Source: Paenibacillus harenae DSM 16969 (GTDB taxonomy: Bacteria; Bacillota; Bacilli; Paenibacillales; Paenibacillaceae). Taken from it: a DNA stretch of 64,000 bases. The position numbers were made by a program, and so were the translations under genes. Location: NCBI RefSeq assembly GCF_000422465.1, contig NZ_KE383842.1, positions 703,845 through 767,844 of the forward strand, in the 5' to 3' direction. Positions 34,435 through 43,915 of the stretch are shown piece by piece. The notes beneath the pieces were generated by a model. The model worked only from the letters and a program-made list of their open reading frames with translations. It was not told the origin of the DNA and ran no database searches. Each line of letters opens with the position of its first letter. The first letter of the stretch is position 1.

Positions 34435-36066
34435 ATGAAGGATTCATTTACAGGTCAGGAATTTGAGGAAGGCAGAAACCTTCTGCCTGCTCATGAAGGT
34501 GACATCGATGCCCGGCAGCGAGAGGAGTCAAGAGAAGGAAGCGAGCCGTTCGCGACGGTCCCGAAACAGAAGAAGACCGGCTCACAGTCCGGACGAGGCG
34601 AGGGAGATGAGTCCATTCCTTGTGACTTGGATGCCGTTTTATCCCGGTTAGAGAATGAGATCGGATACAAAACCAGCTTCGATGTCGTCGTTCGGGAGAT
34701 GACGTTCGGCGAGCGGCGCACGGCAATGCTTTGCATGAACGGCCTGGTCAAGGATATCATTCTTACGGAAGTGCTCAAACGGCTGACATTCCTCCATCAG
34801 GACGATTTGTCCAGCCATGCGCTGCATGCCTTCCTCGATATGTATGTGCCTGCCGCGCAGGTTGAGAAAGAAGATAACTGGAATAAAATGCTGTCCGGCG
34901 TCCTGTCCGGCGGAACAGCTCTCTTTATAGACGGCGAGTCCAGCGTCATCATGATAGACGCCAAAGCTTTTCCCGCCAGGGGACCGGAGGAGCCGTCCTT
35001 GGAGAAGGTCGTACGCGGAAGTAGGGACGGCTTCGTCGAAACGCTGATGGTCAACGTCTCGCTGGTTCGCAGGCGCGTGCGGGATCCTCAGCTCCGTTAT
35101 GAAGTCATGCAGATCGGCGAAAGGACAAAGACGGATGTTTGTATCGCTTATATCGCGGATTTGGTCGACAAAGAGCTTCTGAAATCCATCAAGAATAAAA
35201 TCGGAAAGGTCAAGGTGGACGGCCTTCCCCTTGCCGATAAGCAGCTGGAGGAGGCAACGGTTAATCGAGGCTGGAATCCGTTCCCGCTCGTTCGTTACTC
35301 GGAGCGGCCGGATACGGTCGCAACCCATCTGCTTGAGGGATATGTGGCTGTATTCGTGGATACGTCGCCAAGCGTCATGACGCTGCCCACGACCTATACC
35401 GATCTCATGCAGCATGCGGAGGAAAACCGGCAAACGCCGTTTATCGGAACCTATTTGAGATGGGTGAGGTTTGCGGGGATATTCGCGTCCTTGTTCATGC
35501 TGCCGCTCTGGCTGTTGTTCGTTATGCATCCGGAATTGAAACCGCCCGCGCTTGAATTTCTGGGGCCGAATAAAACAGGAAAGCTACCGTTAGTCGTCCA
35601 ATTCATAATGGCGGAGGTAGGGGTAGATCTGATGCGAATGGCTTCGGTACATACGCCTTCCTCGCTTGCTACTGCCATGTCGCTCGTCGCAGCGATATTG
35701 ATCGGTGATATCGCCGTCCAGACGGGGGTATTTGTCAACGAGGTTATTTTGTATATGGCCGTTGCCGCGATCGGAATGTTCTCCACGCCCAGTTATGAGC
35801 TTGGGTTAGCTAACCGCATCGTAAGGCTTGTTCTTATTATTTCGGTGGCCGTCTTCAGCGTTCCGGGGTTTGTGATCGCATCGACTGCGATCATGCTGAT
35901 GCTTGTCAGCGTGCGTTCCTTCAACCGCCCCTACCTGTGGCCGATTATTCCGTTCGACGCGAGGGCATTATGGGGCATTATCATTAGACAGCCCGTACTC
36001 TACAACCGGTACCGTCCCAATATATTACGGCCGCAGCAGCGTGACAAAATGCCGGAGAAAAATTAA
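34435..36066 (+). CDS. spoVAF: spore germination protein SpoVAF (GerA family)
   Basis: The 543-residue protein has a charged, low-complexity N-terminus (1-65), the GerA-type soluble domain (about 70-300, MLSGVLSGGTALFIDGES, RRRVRDPQLRYE) and a membrane domain with around five segments (about 345-530). This is the SpoVAF/GerAA layout; placement directly behind spoVAA-AB argues for SpoVAF. In B. subtilis SpoVAF with SpoVAEa boosts germination as an ion channel. No spoVAC, spoVAD or spoVAE lies between spoVAB and this gene. Confidence 0.9.
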   Translation: MKDSFTGQEFEEGRNLLPAHEGDIDARQREESREGSEPFATVPKQKKTGSQSGRGEGDESIPCDLDAVLSRLENEIGYKTSFDVVVREMTFGERRTAMLCMNGLVKDIILTEVLKRLTFLHQDDLSSHALHAFLDMYVPAAQVEKEDNWNKMLSGVLSGGTALFIDGESSVIMIDAKAFPARGPEEPSLEKVVRGSRDGFVETLMVNVSLVRRRVRDPQLRYEVMQIGERTKTDVCIAYIADLVDKELLKSIKNKIGKVKVDGLPLADKQLEEATVNRGWNPFPLVRYSERPDTVATHLLEGYVAVFVDTSPSVMTLPTTYTDLMQHAEENRQTPFIGTYLRWVRFAGIFASLFMLPLWLLFVMHPELKPPALEFLGPNKTGKLPLVVQFIMAEVGVDLMRMASVHTPSSLATAMSLVAAILIGDIAVQTGVFVNEVILYMAVAAIGMFSTPSYELGLANRIVRLVLIISVAVFSVPGFVIASTAIMLMLVSVRSFNRPYLWPIIPFDARALWGIIIRQPVLYNRYRPNILRPQQRDKMPEKN

Positions 36067-36230
36067 AATTCAGGTGTAAACGGCCGTACTGCGCATGATT
36101 CTAAAAAAATGCAAATGAAATGTGAAATTATCCATTTCTCGCGCGGGTAGATTGCGATATACTGATCCTATTGATGCAAATTCTATCCGTTCTATCTGCT
36201 CACAGGTAGAAGAAAGCTGAGGGGAAATAG

Positions 36231-37562
36231 ATGTACTTACATGGAACCAGTAAAATTAACGCGAACGGACATTTGGAAATTGGCGGCTGCGATGTAGCTG
36301 ATTTGGCAAGCCAATTCGGCACGCCGCTATATATTGTGGATGAAGCTCTCGTTCGTCAGCGCGCGAAAGAATACGTGGAGGCGTTTAAAGCGTCCGGACT
36401 TAAATTCCAGGTGGCTTACGCAAGCAAAGCGTTCAGCGTTATGGCAATGTGCACGATTGCCGAGCAAGAAGGCTTGTCGCTCGATGTCGTCTCCGACGGC
36501 GAGCTGTACACGGCGATGCAAGCCGGCTTCCCGGCTGAGCGGATTCACTTCCACGGCAACAACAAAACGCCGGATGAGATTAATATGGCGCTAGACGCCG
36601 GTATCGGCTGCTTCGTGGTCGACAACTTCCTGGAGCTTCAGATGCTAAACGCTCTTGCGGCAGAGAAGGGGAAGAAAGTGAATATTTTACTACGGATTAC
36701 GCCAGGGGTTGAAGCGCATACGCATGATTATATTTCGACCGGCCAGCAGGATTCGAAATTTGGTTTTGACCTAGGGAACGGCGCAGCGAAGCAAGCGATT
36801 AAAGAAGCGATGGCACAGCCGAACCTGGTCGTTCTTGGCGTTCATTCCCATATCGGCTCGCAGATTTTCGAAGTGGAAGGCTTCCGCATGGCTGTGGACA
36901 AGGTTGCCGATTTTGCGGTATCCGTGCGTAATGAGTTAGGATTGACCTTTAAGGTGATCAACCTGGGCGGAGGCTTCGGTATCCGTTATGTCGAAGGCGA
37001 TACTCCGCTTCCAATCAGCGAGTATGTGGCAGCTATAACCGGCGCGATTATTTCTAAATTCACGGATGCGGAATTCCCGCTGCCGGAAATTTGGGTTGAA
37101 CCGGGCCGCAGCATGGTTGGAGACGCAGGTACGACATTGTACACGGTAGGGACGAGCAAGAACATTCCGGGCGTACGCAAATATATCGCGGTTGACGGCG
37201 GCATGACGGACAACCCCCGCCCAGCGCTGTACCAATCGAAATATGAAGCGGTCCTTGCCAATCGCGCCAACGATTCTGCAGAGGAAACGGTCTCGGTAGC
37301 CGGCAAATGCTGCGAGAGCGGCGATATGCTCATCTGGGATCTTGAGCTCCCTAAAGCGGAGAATGGCGATCTGCTGGCTGTTTTCTGCACAGGGGCATAT
37401 AATTATGCAATGGCAAGCAACTATAACCGCATTCGCCGTCCGGCTGTCGTTTTCGTTAAGGACGGGCAAGCGGATCTCGCCGTAAAACGTGAATCGCTTG
37501 AAAATATTGTATGCAACGACGTGATTCCGGCAAGACTTCAAAAATCATCGCTTGCGAAATAA
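36231..37562 (+). CDS. lysA: diaminopimelate decarboxylase
   Basis: LysA decarboxylates meso-diaminopimelate to lysine with pyridoxal phosphate. The 443-residue fold-III enzyme has the PLP Lys in VAYASKAFSV near residue 61, HFHGNNKTPDE, GVHSHIGSQI, NLGGGFGIRY, EPGRSMVGDAGTTLY and the CCESGD cysteine motif. ATG 36231 follows GAGGGG. The 164-bp gap before it has TATACT but no convincing -35 and no lysine riboswitch. Confidence 0.97.
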   Translation: MYLHGTSKINANGHLEIGGCDVADLASQFGTPLYIVDEALVRQRAKEYVEAFKASGLKFQVAYASKAFSVMAMCTIAEQEGLSLDVVSDGELYTAMQAGFPAERIHFHGNNKTPDEINMALDAGIGCFVVDNFLELQMLNALAAEKGKKVNILLRITPGVEAHTHDYISTGQQDSKFGFDLGNGAAKQAIKEAMAQPNLVVLGVHSHIGSQIFEVEGFRMAVDKVADFAVSVRNELGLTFKVINLGGGFGIRYVEGDTPLPISEYVAAITGAIISKFTDAEFPLPEIWVEPGRSMVGDAGTTLYTVGTSKNIPGVRKYIAVDGGMTDNPRPALYQSKYEAVLANRANDSAEETVSVAGKCCESGDMLIWDLELPKAENGDLLAVFCTGAYNYAMASNYNRIRRPAVVFVKDGQADLAVKRESLENIVCNDVIPARLQKSSLAK

Positions 37563-37614
37563 GGGCGAAATTGGTAACGTAGTCTTATTCGGATAAAGAA
37601 AGGTAGATGCAGTC

Positions 37615-38046
37615 ATGGCAAAACAAGCAAAAATTACTTTAGCAAGCGGCGGGGAGATCGTTCTGGATTTGTTCGATCAAGACGCGCCGAACACGGTGGC
37701 TAATTTTGAGAAACTCGCGAACGAGGGCTTCTATAACGGCCTTACGTTTCACCGTGTCATTCCGGGCTTTGTAGCTCAAGGCGGATGCCCTGAAGGCACC
37801 GGTACAGGCGGTCCAGGCTATACGATCGATTGCGAAATAAACCCGAACAAGCATGAGCGGGGAACGCTCGCGATGGCGCATGCCGGCCGTAATACAGGCG
37901 GAAGCCAGTTCTACATCTGTTATCAGCCTCAGCCTCATTTGAACGGCGGACACACCGTTTTTGGCCATGTTGCCAAGGGGATGGAGTTTGTTGATGCGCT
38001 TAAAGGCGGAGACAAAATGGAAAAGGTTGAAGTTGTCGAAATTTAA
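37615..38046 (+). CDS. ppiB: peptidyl-prolyl cis-trans isomerase B (cyclophilin)
   Basis: The 143-residue cyclophilin has [13 protein letters not shown] with the catalytic Arg-Phe region, [19 protein letters not shown] and [12 protein letters not shown]. No signal peptide, so it works in the cytosol on folding proline bonds. ATG 37615 follows AAAGGTAG. The lysA-ppiB-rib order is as in B. subtilis. Confidence 0.96.
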   Translation: MAKQAKITLASGGEIVLDLFDQDAPNTVANFEKLANEGFYNGLTFHRVIPGFVAQGGCPEGTGTGGPGYTIDCEINPNKHERGTLAMAHAGRNTGGSQFYICYQPQPHLNGGHTVFGHVAKGMEFVDALKGGDKMEKVEVVEI

Positions 38047-38076
38047 TGGTAAGATACTAACTATAAATAGGTAAGT

Positions 38077-38289
38077 GCAGCTTTCCTTCGGGGTCGGGTG
38101 AAATTCCCAACCGGCGGTGATCGGGGAACGCATGAAGGACCGGATATCCGGACGATCATGCGTTTCTCGTAAGTCCGTGACCCGGGCTGGTTGTTTTGTT
38201 CAGGCAGAAGCCGTAATGAAACGATTGGAACGGTGGACCTGGTGAAAATCCGGGACCGACAGTATAGTCTGGATGGGAGAAGGAGATGC
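38077..38289 (+). ncRNA. FMN riboswitch (RFN element)
   Basis: The conserved FMN aptamer is plain: TTCCTTCGGGG, GGGTGAAATTCCC, ACCGGCGGTGA at the 5' side, and GGTGAAAATCCG, GACCGACAGTATAGTCTGGA, TGGGAGAAGG at the 3' side. CTTTCCTTC and GAAGGAGA close the P1 helix. Two variable arms enlarge it, including a long GAACGCATGA/TCATGCGTTTC arm (38126-38167). It senses FMN and turns off the rib operon. It lies 31 bases after ppiB. Confidence 0.96.
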
Positions 38290-38561
38290 ATCGACAGCAG
38301 GCATATTCTTGCTTATTCTTTTGTGCATTATTTCACAATTGGATGAAGCTTGTTTTGCCGCGAATCTAACGAACCGTTGCCGCCCGTTTTATGCGGCTTA
38401 TTCAGGAGCGTTTTTTTGAAAAATATAAGAAAGCTAAGCTATGCTTATTTTTGCTTGTATTTTTCATCATGCGGGATATTTCCGTCTGCAGGCGGCCATA
38501 TCCGTTAACGTCCGCTCGCTGAACGGGACGATTATGTCGTTGTATTCTTTTAAACTTTCAT
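38290..38561 (+). other. long riboswitch-to-ribD leader without a gene
   Basis: This 272-bp stretch holds no gene on either strand. A weak GCCGC/GCGGC hairpin (38379-38397) is followed 13 bases later by seven T (38411-38417), and an AT-rich AAAAATA/TATTTTT-type stem follows. Either could be the FMN-responsive terminator or antiterminator; most FMN expression platforms are much shorter. Confidence 0.5.
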
Positions 38562-38597
38562 CACCCCCATTGGATTGTTTGCCGATGGGGGTGTTTT
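38562..38597 (+). terminator. terminator/ribosome-site sequestering hairpin before ribD
   Basis: CACCCCCAT (38562-38570) pairs perfectly with ATGGGGGTG (38585-38593), followed by TTTTGTATTT. The 3' arm holds GGGGGTG, the only good ribosome site for ribD (8 bases before TTG 38602). The hairpin could therefore stop transcription and hide the ribosome site as well. It is the likely OFF structure of the upstream riboswitch. Confidence 0.7.
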
Positions 38598-38601
38598 GTA
38601 T

Positions 38602-39708
38602 TTGGATATATTGAATGATGAGTATTACATGCAGTTAGCTTTGACATTGGCGGCAAAAGCGGCAGGCCAAACCGGCATTAATCCTGTCGTCGGCTGCGTG
38701 ATCGTGAAGGAAGGCCGGATCATCGGAGTAGGCACGCATTTGAAACGGGGAACCGGCCATGCCGAGGTGCATGCCCTGCAAATGGCGGGGGAGGAAGCGG
38801 CAGGCGCAACCGTGTATGTCACCTTAGAGCCCTGCAGCCATTACGGCAAGACGCCGCCTTGCTGCGAACGCATTATTGCCGCGAAAGCGGCCAGAGTGGT
38901 TGTCGCATGCGGGGACCCGAACCCTCAAGTATCGGGAAGAGGAATTGAAAGGCTTCGCGAAGAGGGAATTGACGTAACGGTTGGCGTGCTGGAGCATCAA
39001 TCCCGGTTAATGAACGAGAAGTTTAACAAATATATTACAACCAAGCTTCCGTTTGTGACTCTAAAAACGGCAAGCACGCTTGACGGCAAAATTGCGACAC
39101 GGACAGGCGACAGCCGCTGGGTAACAGGTGCCGCGGCGCGCGAGCAGGTTCATACGCTTCGTCATCAGCATGAGGCGATCATGGTCGGAATCGGAACGGT
39201 ATTGGCGGACGATCCGCTTCTGAACACCCGCGCAACCGTGCCGGCGATCGATCCGGTCCGGATCATCGTAGACTCTTCGCTTCGGCTTCCGCTTCACGCG
39301 AGAGTCGTTACGGATCGAACCGTTCGAACGATTGTCCTCACTTCGGGCAGCCGCGCTTCAGCAGACAAATCAGCTGCTTTAGAAGCCGCCGGAGTTGAAG
39401 TTGTCGTATGCGGCGACGGGGAGAAAGTGGATTTGACCGATGCCATGAGGAAGTTAGGGGAGCTGGAGATCGGTTCCATCCTGCTCGAAGGCGGCGGTCA
39501 ATTAAACGGAGCAATGCTAGAAGCGGGACTCATTGATAAAATTATGCTTTATTATGCTGCCAAAATCATCGGCGGCCTTGAAGCGCCCGGCACGTTCATG
39601 TTCGCCGGAATCGAGAAAATGGCGGATGCCGTCTCGCTGGATCGGGTTCATGTCGAAATGGCCGGCGTAGATATTTGCGTATCCGGGTATCCCGTTTATA
39701 AGAAGTAG
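38602..39708 (+). CDS. ribD: riboflavin biosynthesis deaminase/reductase RibD
   Basis: RibD deaminates and then reduces the pyrimidine intermediate of riboflavin synthesis. The 368-residue product has a CDA-type deaminase with zinc ligands HAEVHAL and PCSHYGKTPPCCE (N-terminal 145 residues) and a reductase domain with KTASTLDGKIATRTGDSRW and LLEGGGQLNGAML. No ATG fits the family start; TTG 38602 is 8 bases after GGGGGTG, and TTG 38611 (MNDEYYMQLAL) is an alternative closer to the usual N-terminus. Confidence 0.93.
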   Translation: MDILNDEYYMQLALTLAAKAAGQTGINPVVGCVIVKEGRIIGVGTHLKRGTGHAEVHALQMAGEEAAGATVYVTLEPCSHYGKTPPCCERIIAAKAARVVVACGDPNPQVSGRGIERLREEGIDVTVGVLEHQSRLMNEKFNKYITTKLPFVTLKTASTLDGKIATRTGDSRWVTGAAAREQVHTLRHQHEAIMVGIGTVLADDPLLNTRATVPAIDPVRIIVDSSLRLPLHARVVTDRTVRTIVLTSGSRASADKSAALEAAGVEVVVCGDGEKVDLTDAMRKLGELEIGSILLEGGGQLNGAMLEAGLIDKIMLYYAAKIIGGLEAPGTFMFAGIEKMADAVSLDRVHVEMAGVDICVSGYPVYKK

Positions 39709-39725
39709 TCTTATAGGAGGTAGCG

Positions 39726-40385
39726 ATGTTTACCGGACTAATTGAGGAAGTAGGACAGATGAAAGGGATCACGAAGCAGGGAGAAGCGATGCTGCTTGTC
39801 ATTGGTGCAGCGCGCGTAATGGATGGCGTCAAGCTTGGCGATAGTATCTCGGTAAACGGAGTCTGCCTGACTGTGACGGCATTCGACCGTGCCACTTTCT
39901 CGGCAGACGTCATGCCTGAGACGTATCGGAAATCCAGCCTTCATCAGCTTCGCCTAGGAGAAAAGGTCAACTTGGAGCGGGCCATGCAGGCGGGAGCGCG
40001 TTTTGGCGGACATATTGTGCAGGGGCATATCGACGGAACCGGGCAAATCGTTTCCCGCGAAAACGATGCTAACGCAGTAGTATTCACCGTACGGCTCAAT
40101 GATACCGGCATGCTGCGCTATGTTATTCCGAAAGGCTCCATCACCATTGACGGCATTAGCCTTACGGTGGCCGACACAACGGCAAGCTCGTTCACCGTCT
40201 CGATTATCCCGCACACGTTAAGCGAAACCGCTCTGCAGCATAAGCATGCAGGCGATACGGTTAATATCGAATGCGACGTCATCGGCAAATACGTTGACCA
40301 TCTGCTTCATTTCAGACAACCGGAATCGGCTCAGCCGAAATCCAAGCTCACGACATCATTCCTGATGGAAAACGGATTTTTATAA
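39726..40385 (+). CDS. ribE: riboflavin synthase alpha chain
   Basis: RibE dismutates two lumazine molecules into riboflavin and the ribityl-pyrimidine. The 219-residue product consists of two lumazine-binding domains starting MFTGLIEEVG and HIDGTGQIV, with SVNGVCLTV and IDGISLTVAD repeats. ATG 39726 follows AGGAGG and is 17 bases after ribD. Confidence 0.96.
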   Translation: MFTGLIEEVGQMKGITKQGEAMLLVIGAARVMDGVKLGDSISVNGVCLTVTAFDRATFSADVMPETYRKSSLHQLRLGEKVNLERAMQAGARFGGHIVQGHIDGTGQIVSRENDANAVVFTVRLNDTGMLRYVIPKGSITIDGISLTVADTTASSFTVSIIPHTLSETALQHKHAGDTVNIECDVIGKYVDHLLHFRQPESAQPKSKLTTSFLMENGFL

Positions 40386-40507
40386 AAAGGTTTGTTAAGG
40401 CTTGCATGTTTTTTTATTTACAATTATTAAACACTTAAACGCAACACCCGTCTCAGTGGCAAAACCGTCATATTTGTTTTTCAGGTAACCCGGGTGCTCT
40501 AAAAGTA

Positions 40508-40717
40508 AGCGTGTCCCGCAGGGACGAAAGCGATCATTGAACAAAGTAACTTACATCCGTTTCAGTAACTCCAGCGTTAGTCCAATTGCGGTGTCCAGAG
40601 GGTGCAACCCTTGGGGCCCTCCCTTGGAAGGGAGGGTTTGGGCGGGTTCGAAAAGCCTTTAAAGGTTTGTTAGAAGCCTTTGAAGGTTTGGTAGAAGCCC
40701 TATAAGGGTTTGGGTGC
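40508..40717 (+). repeat. structured dispersed repeat, copy B (inside the rib operon)
   Basis: This 210-bp copy matches 20973-21237 in the same orientation: GTGTCCCGCAGGGACGAAAG with CGATCATT, GCGTTAGTCCA, TGTCCAGAGGGTGCAACCCT, the CCCTCCCTT/AAGGGAGGG stem, then about three GCCTTTGAAGGTTTGGTAGAA units instead of five, and a CCCTATAAGGG end hairpin. It ends 24 bases before the ribBA ATG. The flank 40386-40507 holds an AT-rich stretch and nothing coding. An antisense frame (40534-40725) is open as in copy A but is judged a by-product. Confidence 0.85.
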
Positions 40718-40741
40718 AGTCTCACAAAGGAGGGTTATATC

Positions 40742-41977
40742 ATGGATCAAACCGATCATATTCTTTTTGACAAAATCGAAGAGGCGTTAAACGATCTGAA
40801 GCAGGGCAAGCCGATCATCGTCGTCGATGACGAAGACCGGGAGAATGAGGGAGACCTCATCGCGCTGGCCGATAAAACAACGCCCGAGATCATTAATTTC
40901 ATGATTACGGAGGCGCGCGGGCTTGTATGCGTACCGATTACGCAGGAGCGCGCCGAGGAGCTCGATTTGCCGCCGATGGTGAAGCATAATACCGACTACC
41001 ACGGAACGGCTTTTACGGTTTCCGTTGATTATATCGGAACGACTACGGGCATATCCGCGTTCGAGCGTTCGCAGACGGTGAAGGCGCTAATTGACCGGAC
41101 AACGAAAGCGGCCGACTTCCGCAGGCCGGGACATATCTTTCCGCTAATCGCCAAACCAGGCGGCGTGCTTCGCCGGGCGGGCCATACAGAGGCTGCGATT
41201 GACTTAGCCGTGATGTGCGGTTCCGAACCGGCCGCCGTTATTTGCGAAATCATTAAGGAAGACGGCACGATGGCGAGATTGCCGGATTTGAATGTTTTCA
41301 AACAAAAGCATAACCTGAAGCTCATTACGATCCAAGAGCTGATTCACTACAGAAATCAGAAAGAAAAGCTTGTCGAACGGGCCGTAGACGTAAAGCTGCC
41401 TACCGACTTCGGTACCTTCCGGGCGATTGCCTACACGAATATGGTAGACAACAAAGAGCATGTCGCGTTGGTGAAGGGAGAACTGGATCCCGAGAGCGCG
41501 ATCCTGGTCCGGGTTCATTCGGAGTGCTTGACCGGCGACGTGTTCCATTCGCATCGCTGCGATTGCGGTCCTCAGCTGGAAGCCGCTTTAAGGCAAATCG
41601 ACGAAGCGGGAAGCGGAGTGCTTCTCTATATGCGTCAAGAAGGAAGAGGCATCGGCCTGATCAACAAATTAAAAGCCTATGAGCTGCAGGAGCAGGGGCT
41701 TGATACGGTCGACGCAAATTTAAAGCTTGGCTTTCCGGCCGATTTGCGAGATTATGGTATAGGAGCTCAAATATTGAAGGATCTTGGCATTCGCAAAATG
41801 CGTCTGCTTACAAATAATCCCCGCAAGATCAAAGGTCTTGAGGGATACGGGCTCGAGGTTGTCGAACGCGTACCCATCCAAATGGTTGCGAATGAGGACA
41901 ACAAAGGCTATTTGCGTACGAAGAAGTCTAAGCTGGGACATTTGCTGCGTTTTGAAGAGCAGGACTACCGAATCTAA
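40742..41977 (+). CDS. ribBA: bifunctional DHBP synthase / GTP cyclohydrolase II
   Basis: RibBA supplies both starting materials for riboflavin. The 411-residue product has the DHBP synthase half (1-200: [27 protein letters not shown]) and the cyclohydrolase II half with zinc Cys in [13 protein letters not shown] and [22 protein letters not shown] 40742 follows AAAGGAGGG. It is separated from ribE by a 356-bp spacer containing repeat copy B, rather than the short gap usual in this operon. Confidence 0.97.
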   Translation: MDQTDHILFDKIEEALNDLKQGKPIIVVDDEDRENEGDLIALADKTTPEIINFMITEARGLVCVPITQERAEELDLPPMVKHNTDYHGTAFTVSVDYIGTTTGISAFERSQTVKALIDRTTKAADFRRPGHIFPLIAKPGGVLRRAGHTEAAIDLAVMCGSEPAAVICEIIKEDGTMARLPDLNVFKQKHNLKLITIQELIHYRNQKEKLVERAVDVKLPTDFGTFRAIAYTNMVDNKEHVALVKGELDPESAILVRVHSECLTGDVFHSHRCDCGPQLEAALRQIDEAGSGVLLYMRQEGRGIGLINKLKAYELQEQGLDTVDANLKLGFPADLRDYGIGAQILKDLGIRKMRLLTNNPRKIKGLEGYGLEVVERVPIQMVANEDNKGYLRTKKSKLGHLLRFEEQDYRI

Positions 41978-42000
41978 CAACTTGAGAGGATGATTTTAGA

Positions 42001-42471
42001 ATGGCACGTATTTATGAGGGACAATTAGTATCGGAAGGTTTAAAATATGGAATAGTCGTAGGCCGTTTCAACGAATTTATTTCAAGCAAGCTGCTTGGCG
42101 GCGCTCTTGATGCCTTCAAGCGTCATGGAGCGAAGGAGGAAGAGGTGGATGTCGCCTGGGTGCCCGGAGCATTCGAAATTCCGCTTATCGCGCAGAAAAT
42201 GGCGGAAAGCGGCAAATATGATGCGGTCATCACGCTTGGAGCAGTCATCCGCGGATCAACTCCTCACTTTGATTATGTATGCAACGAAGCCGCTAAAGGG
42301 GTTGCATCGATTGCGCTCAAAACCGGCGTGCCGACGATATTCGGCGTCTTGACCGTTGATTCGATTGAACAGGCAATTGAACGCGCAGGCACGAAAGCGG
42401 GCAATAAAGGTTATGAAGCTGCTGCGAGCGCGATTGAAATGGCTAACTTGACTCAACAATTTAAGGACTAA
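42001..42471 (+). CDS. ribH: 6,7-dimethyl-8-ribityllumazine synthase
   Basis: RibH condenses the DHBP and pyrimidine branches to lumazine and forms icosahedral shells. The 156-residue product has [21 protein letters not shown] and [21 protein letters not shown] with the catalytic His. ATG 42001 is 23 bases after ribBA, with GAGAGGA upstream. ribT, which follows in B. subtilis, is absent; scpA comes next. Confidence 0.97.
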   Translation: MARIYEGQLVSEGLKYGIVVGRFNEFISSKLLGGALDAFKRHGAKEEEVDVAWVPGAFEIPLIAQKMAESGKYDAVITLGAVIRGSTPHFDYVCNEAAKGVASIALKTGVPTIFGVLTVDSIEQAIERAGTKAGNKGYEAAASAIEMANLTQQFKD

Positions 42472-42506
42472 GCAGCTAGGGAGAAGGCAGGCGGGAGGAA
42501 ACGGGT

Positions 42507-43286
42507 GTGTCGGTGCTTTATAAGCTGGATTCCTTCGAGGGACCGCTTGATCTATTGCTTCACCTGATTGATAAGGCTGAAATCGATATCCACGAGGTGT
42601 CTATCAGCGAGATTACCATTCAGTATATGGAATACCTCGACGCGATGAAGGAGCTGGAGCTTGAGGTTACGAGCGAGTTTCTGGTCATGGCGGCCACCCT
42701 CTTAGCGATCAAGAGCAAGCAGCTGCTGCCGAAGCCGCCCGTGTTCGAGGATGAGTATGAGGATTGGCCGGATGACGGGTTAGACCCTCGCGATAAGCTC
42801 ATTCAGAAGCTCGTTGAATACCGCAAGTTCAAACAGATAGCCGAACAGCTGCGCGAGAAGGAATTCGAACGCAGTCTCGTCTACTCGAGGGAGCCGGAGG
42901 ACATGACCCCTTTCATGAAGGAAGAGAAGATGAATCCCGTAGAAGGGCTTCATGTCTCCGATTTGATTGCGGCCTTCCAGAAAGCGCTCCGCCGCGCGTC
43001 GAGACGCAATGTGGTCGCCACCGTGCAGCGCGATGAAATATCGGTAAAGGACCGGATCAGCGATATTATGGAGGTACTGAAACAGTTCGAAACGGTCCGG
43101 TTCTCCAAGCTCGTCCGCGAGAACATGGACAGGCACGAGGTGGTCGTTACGTTTCTGGCCATACTGGAGCTTATGAAGATGAAGCATATCCGCTGCTACC
43201 AGCATCAGCTTTTTGACGATATCGTCATTCATTGGAGAGGAGAATCTTCGGAAAGTGGATTATCCGAAATTGAAGACCATTATTGA
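42507..43286 (+). CDS. scpA: segregation and condensation protein A
   Basis: ScpA is the kleisin that bridges SMC heads in the condensin that organises the chromosome. The 259-residue product begins with YKLDSFEGPLDLLLHLIDKA and has the acidic middle and C-terminal winged helix typical of ScpA. The start is GTG 42507, after CGGGAGG. It overlaps scpB by 32 bases. Confidence 0.95.
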   Translation: MSVLYKLDSFEGPLDLLLHLIDKAEIDIHEVSISEITIQYMEYLDAMKELELEVTSEFLVMAATLLAIKSKQLLPKPPVFEDEYEDWPDDGLDPRDKLIQKLVEYRKFKQIAEQLREKEFERSLVYSREPEDMTPFMKEEKMNPVEGLHVSDLIAAFQKALRRASRRNVVATVQRDEISVKDRISDIMEVLKQFETVRFSKLVRENMDRHEVVVTFLAILELMKMKHIRCYQHQLFDDIVIHWRGESSESGLSEIEDHY

Positions 43287-43857
43287 AGGCTTGCTCTTTA
43301 TGGCAGGCGACGAGGGTTTAACGAAGCGGCAGCTGGCTGACATTTTGGAACTCGATGCCGACCTTGCATCCGATCTTGTTTATGACTTGCAGCGCGATCT
43401 GGAGCGCGAGGGACGAGGGGTGCAAATTGCCGAAGTGGCGGCTTCCTACCGCCTTACGACGCATCCCGAGCACGCTCCGTACTTCGAGAGGATGGCGTAT
43501 TCGCCGACTCGCTCGCAGCTGTCGCAGGCGGCGCTCGAAACGTTGTCGATCGTTGCCTACCGCCAGCCGATTACAAGAATCGCCATCGAGGAAATTCGCG
43601 GCGTGAAGAGCGACCGCGCGATACAATCGCTCGTATCGAAGGACTTGATTGAAGAGGTTGGAAGGGCGGAAGCGATCGGCCGTCCTATTTTATACGGAAC
43701 GACGAAATCATTTTTAGATTATTTCGGTTTACCGTCAATCAAGGAACTCCCGGAACCGGGCAATGTGGATATCGATGACGAGCTGGAGGAACAAACGCAG
43801 CTGCTGTTCGAACGATTAGACGGCAGGCAAATGACAATTGAAGAAATAAAAGAATGA
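43255..43857 (+). CDS. scpB: segregation and condensation protein B
   Basis: ScpB dimers bind ScpA in the SMC complex. The 200-residue product contains two winged helices, with IIEGLLFMAGDEGLTKRQL at the start and LETLSIVAYRQPITRIAIEE in the second. I chose GTG 43255, which aligns with known ScpB N-termini; GAGAGGAG lies 13 bases upstream, a little far, but the frame further upstream lies within scpA. Confidence 0.94.
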   Translation: MDYPKLKTIIEGLLFMAGDEGLTKRQLADILELDADLASDLVYDLQRDLEREGRGVQIAEVAASYRLTTHPEHAPYFERMAYSPTRSQLSQAALETLSIVAYRQPITRIAIEEIRGVKSDRAIQSLVSKDLIEEVGRAEAIGRPILYGTTKSFLDYFGLPSIKELPEPGNVDIDDELEEQTQLLFERLDGRQMTIEEIKE

Positions 43858-43915
43858 GATTTGACCGCCGGGTCATACTATATTCAACCCATATTCGGGA
43901 AACGGAGGAAGCATC

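Noticed and set aside
36067..36230. Lysine riboswitch before lysA
   Set aside because: The gap is 164 bp and has none of the conserved L-box sequence; nothing folds like an aptamer.
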